From the NCBI RefSeq assembly GCF_933775445.1, contig NC_065877.1:28768001-28832000 (forward strand): a DNA stretch of 64,000 nt. Reading direction: 5' to 3'. This stretch comes from Argentina anserina (Eukaryota > Streptophyta > Magnoliopsida > Rosales > Rosaceae). Within the stretch, counting starts at the first letter, position 1. Every line of letters starts with the position of its first letter. Shown piece by piece: positions 11,853 through 23,392 of the stretch. The translations under genes and the position numbers were made by a program. Below the pieces are notes generated by a model that worked only from the letters and a program-made list of their open reading frames with translations, was not told the origin of the DNA and ran no database searches.

Positions 11853-13320
11853 AGTATTAATTTTTGTTTACCTTAATTATAGATTGGATATGATTTTGCA
11901 AGTTTCCTTCTAACTCATCATTATTACCAATAGATTATATTCAAATACCTTAAGATAATGAATTTAAAACTTATAATTTGGTGATTTAAGATTTCTATTC
12001 GTGAAACTTGGAGAACTTTGTTATATCATAGTCTTTTTTCTGATTTTTAAATTTCATGCCTACATTAAAAGGTATGTAGGACTTTAAGTGTTTAACCTAG
12101 TTAGTAGGTATCTCTTTAATTACAACCTAAGAATGAGAATCATATCTATTTAGAATGTTCACGTAGAATTCCTAGTTCATAGATATATGTCTCATCTATA
12201 TAAATCTACATTTTATTGAGGAAGACAATATATAAGGGAAGTTTAGCATGCCTCTTTATTAGATATTATAGTGTATGTATATACCTATGATTCTTGTCCA
12301 GAATATTGTTTAATACTTCTTACAATGGATTAATGTGACAATATACCCAACAAGAAGGAAAAAAAAGATAATTCAACAAGAACAATATGTACCTCACGAA
12401 AAGAAACACTTACTAAATCAAGACTGTTTAGTACCTTATATACTTTCATATGAATTTCTCATATAATCTTCATATGACTAGCTCATATTGCTTGAAAATA
12501 AGAATTGGTATAACATTTTGCAAAATGGAATTGATAGAAAAAGAACAATAAGTTGCAAAACTAAATTTGTGATGAATATATATACACATTGATGTTAGCA
12601 GTATGAATTAAATACAATAAAATAATTATGGATACAATTGATGAGCTTCACATTCAAATATGATTTTAAAACATAAGATTAGGAAAATTATTTAGTATAA
12701 CATTTATATGTTAGAAGGGTAGATTAGACTTATACAAAAATAAAAATTAATAATAATAAACGATTTTGGGTGTAGAATGAAAGAAAAAATGGGTGTGGGC
12801 TTAGATTTTAAAAGGTGCTCCATTATTGGGTTTAACTCTAATTTCGTGAACATAACCTCATATACAAAATGAAACAGATAAGAGAAAAGATCTTCTAACT
12901 GAGAAATTATAATATATACTCGGTATATAATCTATGTAGTGTATTCCTTTAATGTTATTTGTCTATTTTTTATTGTGTTTGTTTCTAATTGGTTACTCAT
13001 ATTTAAATCATTTCTTTTTTTCACTTCGTACATGTTTACCACACCATGCAGTAATATGATTGGTTGAGTATACCATATGACAATGTCATATGGTGTTCCG
13101 GGTACACATAATAATTACTCAGCTTCAGCGATGACCACTATACTAATGAAAAGCATACATTCATGCATGATCTTGGATATATTATATATAGAAGTTCATC
13201 AAAGTTCATTATTTTGACCATATTCCGTACTAACATTATTTCTTAACTAGGATTACAAGCAATACCTAGATTTTATCTATGCTTATGCATCGCTACACAA
13301 ACGAAGTGCTTATACAATCC
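11853..13320. other. AT-rich intergenic, 3' side of GH17 gene
   Basis: No ORF, repeat boundary or RNA gene recognised. The right part presumably holds the 3' UTR of the minus-strand glucanase gene. Confidence 0.5.
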
Positions 13321-14498
13321 TTAGTTGAAATTGATGGGATAAACAGGACTTTTGTTTGGGTAAAAGAGGCCGAAATTCTTCTCAGTGGGGTCTCCATTTT
13401 TAAGATTCTCATTGAACATGGCGAATAAGTAGGTTTCTATCGGACCTCCTCTCCTTGGTGTTCCGCCCTTAACATGCTTAATCACATTTTGGTTGTAAAT
13501 TCTCGCATTATCCCTATTTGTCACTGAACCATCATTACCGGCGGAGGGCCAACCAGTCTCCGATACAACAATTCTCACAGAACCACCACCGGCCTTCTCT
13601 AAAGCAGCGTAATGTGCATCAAGCTCTGCATCAAACAGGTTTCGATAGCCATATTGTCCATCTTGAACCATAACCGACGGATATTGAAAAAGAGCATATT
13701 GAAGGTTAACACTTTGTCGGTTATAAATGTAAGTGAAGTAGGGGTAGACATTTAGAAGCAATGGAGAGTTATGTCGCACTAGAAAACGTATGACTGGATC
13801 CATAAATGCTCGATAGCTTTGCTTAAATGATCCTTGTGACGGAGGGTACGAGTTTTGGAGGATTACAGGATGAACGGCCGTAGACACTTTAATTCTGTTT
13901 GCAAAACCAACCTTAGTAATTGCAGTCTGAATTCTTTCCATGGCAGGGCCAACGTACTGTGATATTGGACCTGATTCTATTTCATTCCCAACTGCTATGT
14001 ATTTGAAGTTGACATTTCCATAATTTGCGACGTTTTGACGTACCCAGTTATCAGCACTGGCTTGATTAGAAGCAATATCCTGAAGGCGTTCGTTTTCGAC
14101 ACCAAGCATGAGTTCGATGTTGGAGGTCCTAAGAGCTTCAAGAGCGTCACGGTTAGGACCATAAAGACGCATCCTTCTGATGTTATATTGCTTGTACATT
14201 GCTATTACATCTCGTGCGGATGGCAGGTTGTTTGCAACAGTTCCATAACAAACACCAATCTGGGCACCTGCATATAATTCATACATGTTTATATATTAGC
14301 TCCGGAAATAAGATTTACGTACATATAGGATAAGAATACAGCATGTATATAACTTATAAAGTTAATAATGATTATGCATTGATCGAGAGAGAGATCGAGA
14401 GAGAGACCTGTTGTGGTAATGGTAGCCATGAGGATACCCAATAGTAGTAACATGGAAACTATGGAAGGGACCGTAGGAATTGCATGGGACTTCGCCAT
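13321..14498 (-). CDS. Glucan endo-1,3-beta-glucosidase (GH17, PR-2 type)
   Basis: Secreted hydrolase that cleaves 1,3-beta-glucan, as in fungal walls or callose. Two exons on the minus strand: 14498-14408 (91 nt) and 14267-13321 (947 nt), joined across an intron of 140 nt with GT at 14407-14406 and AG at 14269-14268. The split codon is G/GT, and the product is 345 aa. Residues 1 to about 31 form a signal peptide with a leucine-rich core; the mature protein would start near [11 protein letters not shown]. The GH17 barrel shows the acid/base Glu126 in AVGNEI and the nucleophile Glu267 in SETGWPS. Length and intron position (right after the signal peptide) fit classical family members without a C-terminal CBM43 or GPI tail. 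A second ATG three codons upstream (14507) is possible; 14498 fits the usual signal peptide. A TATA box lies about 65 bp upstream. A decayed relative lies at 1930-2112. Confidence 0.93.
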
Positions 14499-14560
14499 CT
14501 TGTGCATGCAAAAGGATGCAGCTTACCAGATTACATGTTCAACAACTAATTCAAAGTGCC

Positions 14561-14569
14561 ATTTTTATA
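14561..14569 (-). promoter_or_regulatory. TATA box of GH17 gene
   Basis: TATAAAAAT on the minus strand, 63-71 bp upstream of the chosen ATG, which is a normal plant spacing. The upstream region to 15049 holds no other gene. Confidence 0.65.
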
Positions 14570-15049
14570 GGCGCAGGAATCCAAGACACTTATGAATGAC
14601 TTTTCAGGATCTATAGCATACCTTGGTCCAGATTATGTGAGTGCGTATGTTTCAAGTTCCACTGGTAACTTATCGAAGAGGTTAGTTGAACAAGTCTAGT
14701 TTTTCTTCCCGGCCTAATGGAGCACACAGCTAGCTAGCTCCATGTATTTGTTTGACAAATCCGATTGAACCATGTCCACTAGTCCATATATTTATGGAAT
14801 CGGATTATATATGCAGTCTTGCTCACCTAAGGAAAACTACAAGTAATTCAAACACAAATAATCAAGCTCAGTTAAATGTAGTATATATATTTCAATGGTA
14901 AAATCACTACACCTCAAACTTATGCATATATATATATATCACTACACTAATACACTATCGTTGTGCATCACTGGTCGCCAGAATCGCCGACTTGCGGACG
15001 TCTGCATCCTCTCCGTGTGTGTATATATATATATACAGCCCTTCTTGGC

Positions 15050-15428
15050 TGCGGAGGTCCGCACCAAGATTTTGGTGCGGATTTCCATCTTTTTACCACT
15101 TTTTGATCAAATTTTCTCATCTCCACCGTTTAGTATCTAGATAATATTGTGTAGATCATCTCTGAAAAATGTCAGCCAATTTGGTAATCGTTAAGGCCCT
15201 CAAAATTGTGTTTTTCTGTTAAAAATATGAACGGTAACGGTTCGACAGAATTCGATCCGTCCATTTGTTATTCGATTTTGAGGGCCTTAGCGATTACCAA
15301 ATTGGCTGAAAATTTGTAGAGATGATCTACACAATATTATCTAGATACTAGACGGTGGAGATGAGAAAATTCGATCAGTGGTAAAAAGATAGAAATCCGC
15401 ACCAAAATCATTGGTGCGGACCTCCGCA
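15050..15428. mobile_element. Foldback MITE, near-complete palindrome
   Basis: The left arm starts TGCGGAGGTCCGCACC and the right arm ends with its exact inverse. The arms stay complementary for about 170 bp each, through AATTTTCTCATCTCCACCGT, ATCATCTC and CCAATTTGGTAATCG. They enclose a short loop around 15220-15250. TA-dinucleotide runs flank both sides, so the target duplication cannot be read. 379 bp with no ORF. Confidence 0.8.
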
Positions 15429-17279
15429 TTTGAGAAAATATATATATATATATATATATCTTAATTTTCAGCACTGTCTTGGATCCATTGGAATGTTACC
15501 CACTAATTATAAGCAGGAAAGAAGACATTAATTCTAATTTGTTGCACTAGTACGTATATATAAGAAGATCGAAAAGTGCAGGAATTGCAAATTCAGTCCT
15601 ATCATTAATTCTGCGTACGAATTATTTCCCTTTTCTTTCAGCTGGTTCTAAAGCATTGAGGTCGTCTTGATTGAATGAGTGACCAATTATTAGAAGACAA
15701 GCCACCATTAGATTGATATCCATCATCATATCCGATTACCTAACTAATGGTGTAGACTAGCTAGGGCTGCCATTTGCCAAATCAATTACCAAACCTACGT
15801 ACTGAATACTGAGCAATGTTTTAGGTCTGGTAAACTGACTTTTTTGTAATCGTGATTTATAAAATTAAAATATCTCATGTATCAACAGAATTTTCAATGC
15901 TCATATTCCGAAGACTGTATTAAGTCGAGGACTCAGTAGACATTCTTAAACGAACTTCCAGAACTAATCAAGAACATGCTACTATATATGCTAATTGACT
16001 TGACCCATAATTCCACAAATACATACAAAGTGTAACTGTGTAATAGCGTAACTCACAAATCACAAGTCACCACTTCAACTTGATCTAAGAGGGATACATA
16101 TAAGTTCCTATTTATAGCAAAATTAACCCCTTTGGACAAGTTGAAGAAGACTGGCTCCAAATTAACCTTCCGGACTACAACATAATGCTGCGACTAATTA
16201 ACAGAAATTTGGTCTTAAGTTCTGATTCATGTATGTGTGTGCATGTAATCGTGTAGATACCACGCACAAAAATTAATAAACTTGCTTCCCCAAAGAAATT
16301 GAAGCTACTCTTGCAGGCTGCAACTGGAGGATCCGAGTATTCCCAAATCACAAGAAATTGAAGACTACAGAAAGAGATTGGACCATTTATAGGAGCTTTA
16401 GGGCTCGGAAGATACTAGCAGTGGAGCTTTGGTGCCAGTATTTGCTTGGCTCATCACTCATGGAGATGAGAAGGGTCAATCGTAAACGTGGGACGCCCAC
16501 AAAGAAACAATAACACGAAGACTAAGGCCTCTGTGTGCTTTTGAAGGTGAGGCAGTTTTGCAATGTGATGGAGCTCCTATTAGCCTTAGCTACAAGGGTC
16601 AGAACAATTCATTGTTTCTAGATTAACCTATATTTACATTTGAGTGACTTGGTAGGTTTAGTAATATCTCTGTTTCAATGAGTCCACGTACAGCTATGGA
16701 CCTATGGTAGTGAGAGTAGCTTTCCACAACTTCTTAACATGCTTATAACATAGTGACGACCGGAAGCAGGAAATGTAATAGCTATAACAAAACGATTTTA
16801 TCCCGGATTAATTTGAAAAATTGCAGGATATTAAATTAAGTAAATAAAAGTAACAAGCTCGTAGAAGTTGTCATTTTAATTGGTATGGTGTGAGAAAACA
16901 ATCAAACTTTTCCCACAGTCTCAATTATTGATTGTTCGCCAAAGTTGTATTGGTCCTCCAAAAGTTCTTCAATGTGAAGAACTTCCAATTGTAAGATAAT
17001 ATCACTTAATATATTTGTAAATGTTTCGTCTCATAAAAAAAATATTTTGTAAATGTTGTGGCAAATTGGTTTTCAATGAGAACTTAAAGTTTGTCACATA
17101 AGCTTTACGTCGACAGCTCACACAAGTATTTGCTAAACATTAAAACATGTTGCATAACACTAAACCTGCAAGATTTTGATCAGAAGTTGAATCGATCATC
17201 AGAATACGAATAAGGCCAAAAACCATTTTGGAGAACTTTTATTTGTCATTAGTCATAAACACTCAATTTACACTAACCA
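15429..17279. other. Intergenic, nothing recognised
   Basis: A TA microsatellite occupies about 15437-15460. The remainder has no gene or repeat boundary I can support. Confidence 0.45.
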
Positions 17280-17352
17280 GCCATCTTAGCTCAGCTGGTA
17301 GAGCGCGTGGCTTTTAACCACGTGGTCGTGGGTTTGATTCCCACAAACGGCG
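17280..17352 (+). tRNA. tRNA-Lys (UUU), possibly degenerate
   Basis: 73 nt that fold as a tRNA: acceptor 5' GCCATCT with 3' AAACGGC; D arm GCTC/GAGC; anticodon arm CGTGG-CTTTTAA-CCACG with anticodon TTT; variable loop TGGTC; T arm GTGGG-TTTGATT-CCCAC. D, anticodon and T stems pair perfectly, but the acceptor has two mismatches (positions 4 and 6), and the T loop has T where the conserved C56 is expected. No intron. It could be a functional gene with a weak acceptor stem or a recent pseudogene. A chromovirus-type element starts 105 bp downstream. Confidence 0.75.
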
Positions 17353-17457
17353 TATGGTGATTGATTAATTTTTCTATTTGAAAAGATCTTTCTCTCTTTT
17401 AATTAGGCCGACCAGCTATGATTTTCTGAAATACTTCAAGTCTTTAACTCTGTATAT

Positions 17458-18058
17458 TGTCACGCCCCGCCAACCTTCATAGAAATTTCTTTGGGCATTT
17501 CTGAAGCCAGCATGGCTCAAGGAAGGTATTAGAGATCACTGGAGTATTTTGGAAGCATCTGGAAGACTTTAGAACCCTCCGGAATGTCATAGAAGATTAT
17601 GGAAGACTTTAGAAGATCGTAGAAGCCTCTAGAGAGTCATAGATGGCTTTGGAAAGTCTTAGAAGTCTCTAGAAGGTTTGGGAACCTTTGGACATCTCTG
17701 GAACTCTCTAGAACCTTGGAGAGGCTCAATGACCTAGACCACTCCGGAAGTCTCTAGAATACTCAATGTATCACTTAGAATTGTATAGACTTGTATAGAC
17801 TTGTATAGAACTCTCTAGAAGCAACTACACTTGTACATAGTCCTATAAATAGTAAGACACCCCTCTCATTTGATCCATCAAGTAAGCAAGAAGCATACTT
17901 GTAAGCTTTATTTCTTTGTTCAATATAAGTTATCTTTCGAGATATTCTCTTTGCCTTTCAATTGTTCTAGTAGGGCGTTTGCGAGAGTAATGCTGATTTA
18001 GCATAAGGGAGTTACTAAGGCCGCACGAGTTACATAGAAAAACAGTAAGCTCGTGACA
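17458..18058 (+). repeat. 5' LTR of chromovirus-type element
   Basis: 601 bp, ending CTCGTGACA. It is rich in degenerate short repeats around TCTAGAAG and GGAAGACTTTAGAA. A leader region with CAATATAAGTTATC-like sequence lies near its 3' end. Confidence 0.9.
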
Positions 18059-18060
18059 AT

Positions 18061-18072
18061 TGGTATCAGAGC
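18061..18072 (+). other. Primer-binding site (initiator tRNA-Met)
   Basis: TGGTATCAGAGC two bases after the 5' LTR, an exact match to the common plant PBS. Confidence 0.95.
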
Positions 18073-18103
18073 CGAAGTTCGATCAAGAGGCTAGCTCGAC
18101 AAA

Positions 18104-20070
18104 ATGGCAAAGAATGGAAATCCTATTAGTAGTGTTTCCGACGACACGCAAGAGAATGGTCATGAAGAACTTGTCAACCCGACGGTTCCTAAGAAGGAAC
18201 GGGTGAAGGACATATTAGCTGCAATCGACTCACGACTAACTCAAGTGGAAGAAAGCGTGAGTGGCATGGGAGCCCAGGTGGAAGACTTGGAGGCGAAGGA
18301 CACCGCAATCCACACAACGATCAAGCGCATGATGCTCAAGCTAGAGAAGTCCTTACGGGGTGAGATAGACAAGGTTCGCAAGGAGTTCATGGGGGAACTC
18401 ACCCGGATGCGTGAAGTGCAAGAAAGGGAGCACAATAGCATGCTTACACGCATGGAGGAGATGCAGGCAAATTATGCGCGCATGGAGGCAATGCAGGAAG
18501 ACCTTACCCTATGCAAGCACGCACTAGCCACGGGGGCTAGCACCAGCACCAGCATAGAGGCCAAGCGGATTGAGGTGCCTAAGTCTAAGAGCTTCGGAGG
18601 CATGCGCAACACTCGAGAAGTAGACAACTTCTTATGAGGGTTAGATCAATACTTTGGGGATGTAGGCATCATGGAGGAGGATGCCAAGATAAAGACCGCG
18701 ACTCTTTATCTCACCGACAGCGCCATATTATGGTGGAGGAGAATGCGAGGAGATGTTGAAAGAGGTATGCGCACCATCTCTACCTTTGATGACTTTGTTA
18801 AAGAGCTCAAGAAGCAATTGTATCCCGAGAGTGCCGAGGATGAGGCAAGAGCTCGCTTGAGAAGGCTCAAACACATGGGGTCTATTCGTGATTACATTAG
18901 AGAATTCACGAATTTGGTGCTTGAGATTCCCGACTTATCCGACAAGGATGCTCTCTTCTGGATGGTCTTCAATTATGGGCCAAGATGAAGCTAAGGCGAC
19001 GAGGAGTGCAAGACCTTACTACCGCCATAGTTGTGGCCGAAGGCTTAGTTGATTTCTCAAGTCCAAGAGAGCCTACCAAGCCAAAGGAGAAGAAGAGCAA
19101 CTATGCCAAAGGTGGGGGAGACAAAAACCAACGCAAGGAGGAGCCACGCCGTGAGAGCTACTCGGCACGATTCAAGGATAAAGACAAACAACGAGACATG
19201 CGGAGCTGGGACAAGCCTAATGATAACAAGCGCTTGTTATGCGATGGTCTGCATTGGGCTAGGCATTGCCCACAAAGAAGAGCTCTAACCACACTCCTAG
19301 GAAGTCATCAAGGCGGGAGTGAAGCCGAGGGTGGAAATGAAGGTGCACACTTGGGGTCTATATAGGTGCTCAATGCAATCCACTCTATACCCAAGGTCCA
19401 AGCCAAAGGTTTGCTCTACACGGACACCACCATATGTGGGAACCCAACAACGGCGATGCTCGACACGGGGGCAACTCACAACTTCATTTCTGTTGAAGAC
19501 GCACGCAAGCTTGGACTCAAGGCAACAAATGGAGGAAACTCCATTAATGCGGTTAACTCACCTGCCCGCCCAATACAAGGAGTAGTTCGGTGAGTCAAGA
19601 CAAGCGTGAGAGCTTGGTGTGGGAGCCTAGACTTCTCGATAGTACCGATGGATGACTACAAGGTAGTCTTAGGGTTGGAATTTCATGACCAAGTCAAGGC
19701 ATTCCCGGTGCCATTCACTAATAGCCTGTGCATCATGGACGACGATAAGTCTTGTGTAGTACCGGCAACTAAGGTACAAAACAAGGCGTAAAGGTGTTGT
19801 CGACATTACAATTCATGGAAGACTCATCAAGGGGAGCTTCACATCTGGCACCAACAACTTTTGTCACTTCTATAAGGAAAGAAGTAGATGAAGTACTCGC
19901 TGATCGAGTCACCCGACGTCGAGGCATGCCGATGTACAAGGAGTAGCTCATTAAGTGGAGGGGTCTGCCTGAAACGGAAGCAAGCTGGGAGTCCGAGGAT
20001 ACACTATGGTAATTCAAGGACAAGATCCAGCGTTACGAGAAGAAAAGCGCGATGAGGACATCGCGTGCTT
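18104..20070 (+). pseudogene. gag-protease-chromodomain remnant
   Basis: Open pieces at 18104-18637, 18671-18988, 18985-19365, 19366-19593 and 19606-19791. The first starts with ATG and encodes a charged, coiled-coil-like N-terminus. It ends at a TGA just before the conserved gag segment (LYLTDSAILWWRRM), and the frame resumes after it. A frameshift follows near 18985. A zinc knuckle is damaged: LCDGLHWARHCP has lost the first Cys. The protease motif AMLDTGATHNFIS with its catalytic Asp is intact near 19453. After about 19800 one frame passes almost directly from the post-protease linker into a chromodomain end (LIKWRGLPETEASWESEDT), with TAG and TAA interruptions. Everything from RT through integrase is missing. 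Confidence 0.88.
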
Positions 20071-20083
20071 AGGTGGGGGAGAG

Positions 20084-20729
20084 TGTCACGCCCCGCCAAC
20101 CTTCATAGAATTTTCCTTGGGAATTTCTGAAGCCAGCATGACTCAAGGAAGGTATTAGAGATCACTGGAGTATTTTGGAAGCATCTGGAAGACTTTAGAA
20201 CCCTCCGGAATGTCATAGAATGTTATAGAAGACTTTAGAAGATCGTAGAAGGCTCTAGAGAGTCATAGAAGGCTCTGGAAAGTTTTAGAAGTCTCTAGAA
20301 GGTTTGGGAACCTTTGGACATCTCTGGAACTATCTAGAACCTTGGAGAGGCTCAAGGACCTAGGCCACCCCGGAAGTCTCTAGAATACTCAATGTATCAC
20401 TTAGAATTATATAGACTTGTGTAGAACTCTCTAGAAGCAACTACACTTGTACATAGTCCTAGAATTCTCTAGAACTAGTGATGTAGGATGAGAAGGCCTA
20501 TAAATAGCAAGGCACCCCTCTCATTTGATCCATCAAGTAAGTAAGCAAGCAATCAAGCAAGAAGCATACTTGTAAGCTTTATTTCTTTGTTCAATATATG
20601 TTCTCTTTCGAGATATTCTCTTTGCCTTTCAATTGTTCTAGCATGGCGTTTGTGAGAGTAAAGCTGACTTAGCATAATAGAGTTGCTAAGGCCGCACGAG
20701 TTGCATAGCAAAAGAGTAAGCTCGTAGCA
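20084..20729 (+). repeat. 3' LTR of chromovirus-type element
   Basis: 646 bp, about 45 bp longer than the 5' LTR. Extra sequence around 20460-20500 and base differences show that the insertion is not recent. It ends CTCGTAGCA. Confidence 0.9.
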
Positions 20730-20980
20730 ATATGTTGCAGCGCATGACATAGCATCTAGCCTTTGGGGTTCTTCTTGTATTTGATATTTTAAACATAAAT
20801 AAGAAGTACAGAAATTATAAAAGCACATCAAGAATCAATAGATAGGAATACATTTTCAAGAAACAATACACACGAAAAATTAACAACCCATAAAAAGGTA
20901 CCAGAGCAAGCTAGTTTCGTACTCATTGTAATAGAAATTACTACAAAAGCTTACATGAATCTACATATTCAATATATTAT

Positions 20981-21700
20981 TCAGAAGGCTTCTGTCTGCA
21001 ACTGCTTGATGCCTAATTTGTTCATTATACGTTGGAATCTCCTGTTCAGGTCTTCATCTGTTGGTAATTCGTCGATCGATTTTCTCCATTGTCTGCGAAC
21101 GCTTTCTTGATACCAAACCTTGGAATCTCCTATTCAGTTCTTCATCTGACATCAGTGACATGGTCGGGAATTGATTATCTTCTTCTGGAATACTTACTTG
21201 AGTTCCTTCATGCTTTCCCATTGTATTCGACCTCCTTATTATATTGCTCTTGCTCTCGTCGATCACCACTCTTTTCTGCTTCTCCGACTTACTTCTCTTG
21301 TAAGTTTTTTCTTGAATAGTTTCTTTGTTACCACTTTTGGAATGTACGTGGAGTTTCCTCTTTGCTTGGAAAGCAGTTTCATCATCAACACTAGTATTAG
21401 GGTTTTCTTCATGCTCTTCTGCAAGTACACTACTCTGCCTGTTTTCTCAGTTTTCTACATTTTTATCCGTAATTTGGTGATCCTCAATAATGACTTGCTT
21501 GACTACTTCACGAGGATATTCCGAAACAAGTATTGGAGAAGTAGTTTGAGCTTGCATGTCCATCATATACTCTTCTTGGTGATTAACTTGGTCGACGTGC
21601 TTGTCTATGGAAAAAGAGTAGTCGGCTGTAAAGATAAGAATCAGGGTGTTGGATATTGCAAACCAAAACTTCTTGTTGTTGAACAGAGTGGAGGGAGAGA
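20981..21700 (-). pseudogene. DUF4408/DUF761-type gene, broken
   Basis: On the minus strand from about 21700 a frame encodes a hydrophobic segment (KKFWFAISNTLILIFTADYS) like the N-terminal membrane part of plant DUF4408 proteins. A charged linker follows, then two copies of the DUF761-like motif D-E-x-L-N-R-R-F-Q, the second near the C-terminus. An in-frame TGA interrupts it near 21447. The two DUF761-like motifs are in different frames, so a 1-bp shift lies near 21110. No in-frame ATG precedes the membrane segment. The true stop is TGA at 20981-20983. These are poorly characterised plant proteins; this copy looks dead and lacks its 5' end. The family call rests on motif memory. Confidence 0.6.
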
Positions 21701-22619
21701 GGCTGAAAAATAGAAGATTGAACTAAAAATTACTACAGAGAAGAAGCAATCAAGGATCTTGGACTGTTATAGAGGGCCACGTTTATGGACTCGTGTGATA
21801 GTTCTGCTACACGGAAACCCTAAATTCTTAGGGCACCGGCCGGTGTCGTATGGATTTCTTACTCCAACGGTGAAGTTACTAAGACACTATCAAGTTAATA
21901 CCCAATTCTTATGGCGTAAAGATGGGGGATTATATAGATAAATTGAAGGTCCTTGTAAAGGAAAGAATCCTAATTGATTCATGCTGACTAAGAAGATACT
22001 AGAATTATGTTCCTCCTTGTTTTCCTTATTATCTTGTGCAGATAGAGTTTCGTCTAACAGATGACCTACCCGTATTGAGGTATAACATAGCTTATTTCCG
22101 TATTCGGTTTCTTCCGTATCAAGGTAAACATATTTTTGAGGACCATATGAACAATCCAACAATTACCAAAAATCAATGGCATTAAGTAGATAACAGTACT
22201 AACCTCATTCCCTTTAGCGTTAAACTAGACAGCGATCTACAAACTAAATTATTTTGGGTGATATTCTCCATAATAGGAATTTGTGTGGGTAAAACAAAAA
22301 TTATAAGATAATTAACCGAAATTGGTAAGTAAAAAATTGCACTTTATCAATATTCTAGAGAACCTTTGGATCTTAATCCAACTCTTTTATGTTTCTTCTT
22401 TTCATTCTTGGTTCTGTATAATCCAGTAATCAACCCCAAGAATCATTGATAATGGCAAGAAGTTCTGGAGAACATTACGTACTCTACATGTTCTACCACT
22501 CGAATTGTGGCCCGTAACTTTCTTGGTGCAAATTTACAGATATTTTCTTTGCTCTCATGTCTCATCTTTCTCTACTCAACTTCTTCGACAAAAATCTGAG
22601 TTCTGTCATTAAATATCAA
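21701..22619. other. Intergenic, no gene recognised
   Basis: A 90-codon minus-strand frame (21890-22162) has no recognisable features. Positions 22368-22400 share a short collinear motif with 28131-28160. The last nine bases (AAATATCAA, 22611-22619) may be a target-site duplication for the next element. Confidence 0.45.
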
Positions 22620-23392
22620 GGGCTTCTTATAAAAAAAAAGTCAATTTTAACACATGAAATGAGAAAAGAGTCAAGTTATAAAAATTAAAAAAAAGCCACT
22701 CATGTAAAAGTGCTAAAGCGTTGCCCCTGTAGTTTAAAATAATTACAACCTTGCCATTGGATCTATTTCCACAGAGTCCCGATCACCAGTGCTCCACCGC
22801 GCCACCGATCCCAGCACACACTCACCTCATGTCGCCTCTCTAGCCTCCCCCTCCCGCCCTTAACAGACCTCTAGATCTCGACCTCACGATCGTTTGTGCC
22901 AAGCACCACAAGCCTTCAACCAGAAGAACAACGACCTCAAGCCAGATCTTCAACAAGATCGTTGGGGCGGCCATTCTTGCAGGCAGAGCAGGTGTAGAAC
23001 TCATCGGCGGAGCATGTACGGAGAGCGCAAGTGAGGAGATTGATGCATCATCGCTATTGGTCCTTCGTCAGCAGCGTTGCATCGTAGTCTCTAGGCAACG
23101 CTGGGAGTTAGATCCATCTTGGCTGGAGGAAATCAAGCTCAAGAGGATTGTGCAGAATGACGACAACTTGAAGTTGAGGAGACCAGGGCTAATGTTGCTG
23201 ATGCAGGGGCTGCCGGAAAAACTAGGAGAGAGATCAAAGCAGATTGTGCATTGTGTGCTTTGGGCTTGCCGGAAACATTTGAGATCAGTGAAGATTGTGA
23301 TATGGGTGCCCACCTCAGATATCAGACAATTTGTTTTTTTAGAAAATTGCTATCACACTAGTTATCATACTACCAGTTACACTAACGTTTTG

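Larger units (their letters stand above)
17458..20729 (+). mobile_element. Ty3/gypsy chromovirus-type element, internally deleted
   Basis: The two LTRs (17458-18058 and 20084-20729) both start TGTCACGCCCCGCCAACC. A perfect initiator-Met PBS follows the first, and a purine tract (AGGTGGGGGAGAG) precedes the second. The interior holds a gag, a protease and the end of a chromodomain, but no RT, RNase H or integrase core. ATAT flanks both sides, a weak 4-bp duplication. At 3.27 kb it is a deletion derivative that would need proteins from a relative to move. Confidence 0.9.

Noticed and set aside
21171..21713. 180-codon plus-strand ORF
   Set aside because: Antisense shadow of the DUF4408/DUF761-like pseudogene, which has the recognisable motifs.
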